The translations under genes and the position numbers were made by a program. Shown piece by piece: positions 54,705 through 55,843 of a DNA stretch of 55,843 nucleotides (position 1 is the stretch's first letter; the number at the start of each line of letters is the position of its first letter). Origin of the DNA: an uncultured Pseudomonas sp. (GTDB taxonomy: Bacteria; Pseudomonadota; Gammaproteobacteria; Pseudomonadales; Pseudomonadaceae); the NCBI RefSeq assembly GCF_946885885.1, contig NZ_CAMPHN010000007.1, positions 1 to 55,843 of the forward strand, in the 5' to 3' direction. The notes beneath the pieces are model-generated. The model had not been told where the DNA came from. It ran no database searches and worked only from the letters and a program-made list of their open reading frames with translations.

Positions 54705-55352
54705 TTAGCCCATAAACGCCCGATGCAACTCGGCCAGGGTGGAAAAGTGATAGCGCGGCGCCTCGGCCCGCAACTCCTCGGCACTGCCGAATCCGTAACC
54801 CACCGCCGCCGCATCCAGGCCATTGCGCCGCGCGCCGATCAGGTCGTGTTTGCGGTCGCCGATCATCAACGCACTGTCCGCTGCGAAGCCTTCCTGCTCG
54901 AGCAGATGGGCGATCAGCTCGACCTTGTCGGTGCGCGTACCGTCCAGCTCGCTGCCGTAGATCAGCTTGAAATGCCGGCCGAAATCGAAATGCCGGGCGA
55001 TCTCGGTGGCGAACACGGTCGGCTTGCTGGTGGCGATATACAGCGTACGGTTCTGCGCGAGCAGCAACTCCAGCAGCTCGCCGACACCATCGAACAGCCG
55101 ATTCTCATACAGCCCGACCTCGCGGAACCGCTCGCGGTAATGCCCGACCGCCTGCCAGGCCGTGGCCTCGTCGAAGCCATAGGTCTGCATAAAACACTGC
55201 AACAGCGGCGGCCCGATGAAATGCTCCAGCGCTTGCAAATCGGGCTCGTCGATACCCAGCTGCGCAAGGGCATGCTGCACCGAGCGGGTGATGCCTTCAC
55301 GCGGGTCGGTCAGGGTGCCATCGAGGTCGAAGAGGATGTTCTGGTAGTGCAT
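54705..55352 (-). CDS. HAD-superfamily hydrolase (phosphoglycolate-phosphatase-like)
   Basis: 215 residues from ATG 55352. HAD motifs: ILFDLDGTLTD (I), IATSKP (II, Ser/Thr position) and MIGDRKHDLIGARRNG (IV with the lysine in the expected loop). The cap domain fits the small helical cap of the Gph/YjjG group. Substrate not determinable; phosphoglycolate or nucleotide monophosphates are typical. In-frame upstream start MLSTFPHP (55400) is disfavoured because the motif I position would be too far in. Confidence 0.85.
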   Translation of the reverse strand: MHYQNILFDLDGTLTDPREGITRSVQHALAQLGIDEPDLQALEHFIGPPLLQCFMQTYGFDEATAWQAVGHYRERFREVGLYENRLFDGVGELLELLLAQNRTLYIATSKPTVFATEIARHFDFGRHFKLIYGSELDGTRTDKVELIAHLLEQEGFAADSALMIGDRKHDLIGARRNGLDAAAVGYGFGSAEELRAEAPRYHFSTLAELHRAFMG

Positions 55353-55460
55353 GGGCAGCAGCCTGAGTTCTGCGGGTGGGTGAGGGAAAGTCGATAGCAT
55401 AGCGATTGGCCAAGGTGACTGCTCCGTCCGTTATGGACATATAAGCCTGGCGTGCAGCAA

Positions 55461-55530
55461 GTAGCCTGGGTTGAGCGCAGCGATACCCAGGAAGGGATGC
55501 CTGGGTGTCGCTATGCTCGACCCAGGCTAC
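55461..55530. repeat. 70-bp near-perfect palindrome
   Basis: GTAGCCTGGGT... (55461-55491) pairs with 55500-55530 at 27 of 31 positions around an 8-base loop AAGGGATG (55492-55499). It is a GTAG...CTAC-bounded element between the HAD gene and the HipA-like gene, the most complete hairpin in the window. Confidence 0.8.
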
Positions 55531-55575
55531 CGACTGCAGATGCAACAGCGAACAATCTGCAGGAGCCCCACCCGC

Positions 55576-55843
55576 CTAACTCTCGATGCGGAAGTCCTTA
55601 TGCAGCGCCTGCCAGTGCGCGCGCAGAGCGGCTTTGTGCGCTTCGTGCATCGGGCTGTCGTGCAATGCGGTTGGCCATAGCTCGCGGGCTTTGCCAATGG
55701 CGGCTTTGAGGTTGTAGAGGATTGGCGATTCCGGCAGGTCCGCGCGTTTTGCCCAACGGCGGAAGTGCTCGAGTGACACCGCATACCACTCGGCGGGGAT
55801 ATAGGCCTTGGTGAAGACGATATCGTAGGCCGGTGCGAGCATG
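55576..55843 (-). CDS. HipA-family kinase, C-terminal fragment
   Basis: About 88 residues before the frame leaves the right edge, so the true start lies outside. The fragment LAPAYDIVFTKAY matches the segment after the kinase core of HipA-like toxins (PAYD motif). The rest is helical (SLEHFRRWAKRADLPESP). HipA phosphorylates glutamyl-tRNA synthetase and promotes persistence. The cognate HipB would be in the unseen sequence. Call rests on one motif. Confidence 0.6.
   Translation of the reverse strand, partial: MLAPAYDIVFTKAYIPAEWYAVSLEHFRRWAKRADLPESPILYNLKAAIGKARELWPTALHDSPMHEAHKAALRAHWQALHKDFRIES

Overview
The window looks like a high-G+C Pseudomonas chromosome near the replication origin. 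From position 7886 to about 46900 the gene order follows what I recall of the P. aeruginosa PAO1 segment PA0005 to PA0039: plsC-gmhB-glyS-glyQ / tag-lpxL-pilZ / TPR-trkA-rsmB-fmt-def / tsaP-dprA-tsaC / qor / hemF-aroE / sulP-betC-LysR / plcB-PPIase / trpBA / trpI / dodecin. That comparison is from memory and no alignment was run. I see no tRNA, rRNA, transposase, integrase or CRISPR array.

Region by region. (1) 1-1869: tail of a metallophosphoesterase, then an AbiEi/AbiEii type IV toxin-antitoxin pair with its own promoter and inverted-repeat operator candidate. (2) 1898-7662: a leftward six-gene lipid operon. It carries every activity of E. coli ynbABCD (CDP-alcohol phosphatidyltransferase, hydrolase-methyltransferase fusion, PAP2-dual-specificity phosphatase, CdsA-like cytidylyltransferase) plus an acyltransferase and a small membrane protein. 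It could make and then trim an unidentified phospholipid. (3) 7886-14363: the origin-proximal core block. (4) 14398-21899: a leftward seven-gene operon in which every junction overlaps by 4-13 bases: KAS III - OleD-like reductase - MBL hydrolase - F390/PaaK-like adenylate ligase - ATP-grasp ligase - GNAT-like protein - Rieske oxygenase. It sits between the pilZ and TPR genes of the core block, resembles an acyl-derived natural-product or lipid-modification cluster, and is the best candidate for an undescribed system. (5) 21983-33026: TPR, trkA, rsmB, fmt, def, then tsaP, dprA, tsaC, qor, hemF, aroE. (6) 33182-42602: SulP transporter in a bracket of repeats, a choline-sulfate island (choX, betC, LysR regulator), pbpG, and the coupled plcB-PPIase-hypothetical trio. 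(7) 43171-46887: trpBA with divergent trpI, a TerB-like small protein and dodecin. (8) 47337-55843: flavin monooxygenase, a four-PAS GGDEF-EAL protein preceded by a coupled 37-codon ORF, osmC, two lipoproteins (one a predicted aminopeptidase), a DUF1161 protein, a HAD phosphatase and the tail of a HipA-type kinase.

The intergenic spaces are rich in short palindromic elements, most bounded by GTAG...CTAC. Two of them (47139-47215 and 52421-52496) are the same element in opposite orientation, and their hairpins show compensatory base-pair changes. A tandem array of about 195 bp period fills 42599-43059. Start sites were chosen from Shine-Dalgarno spacing and gene overlaps, and often lie downstream of the longest open frame.
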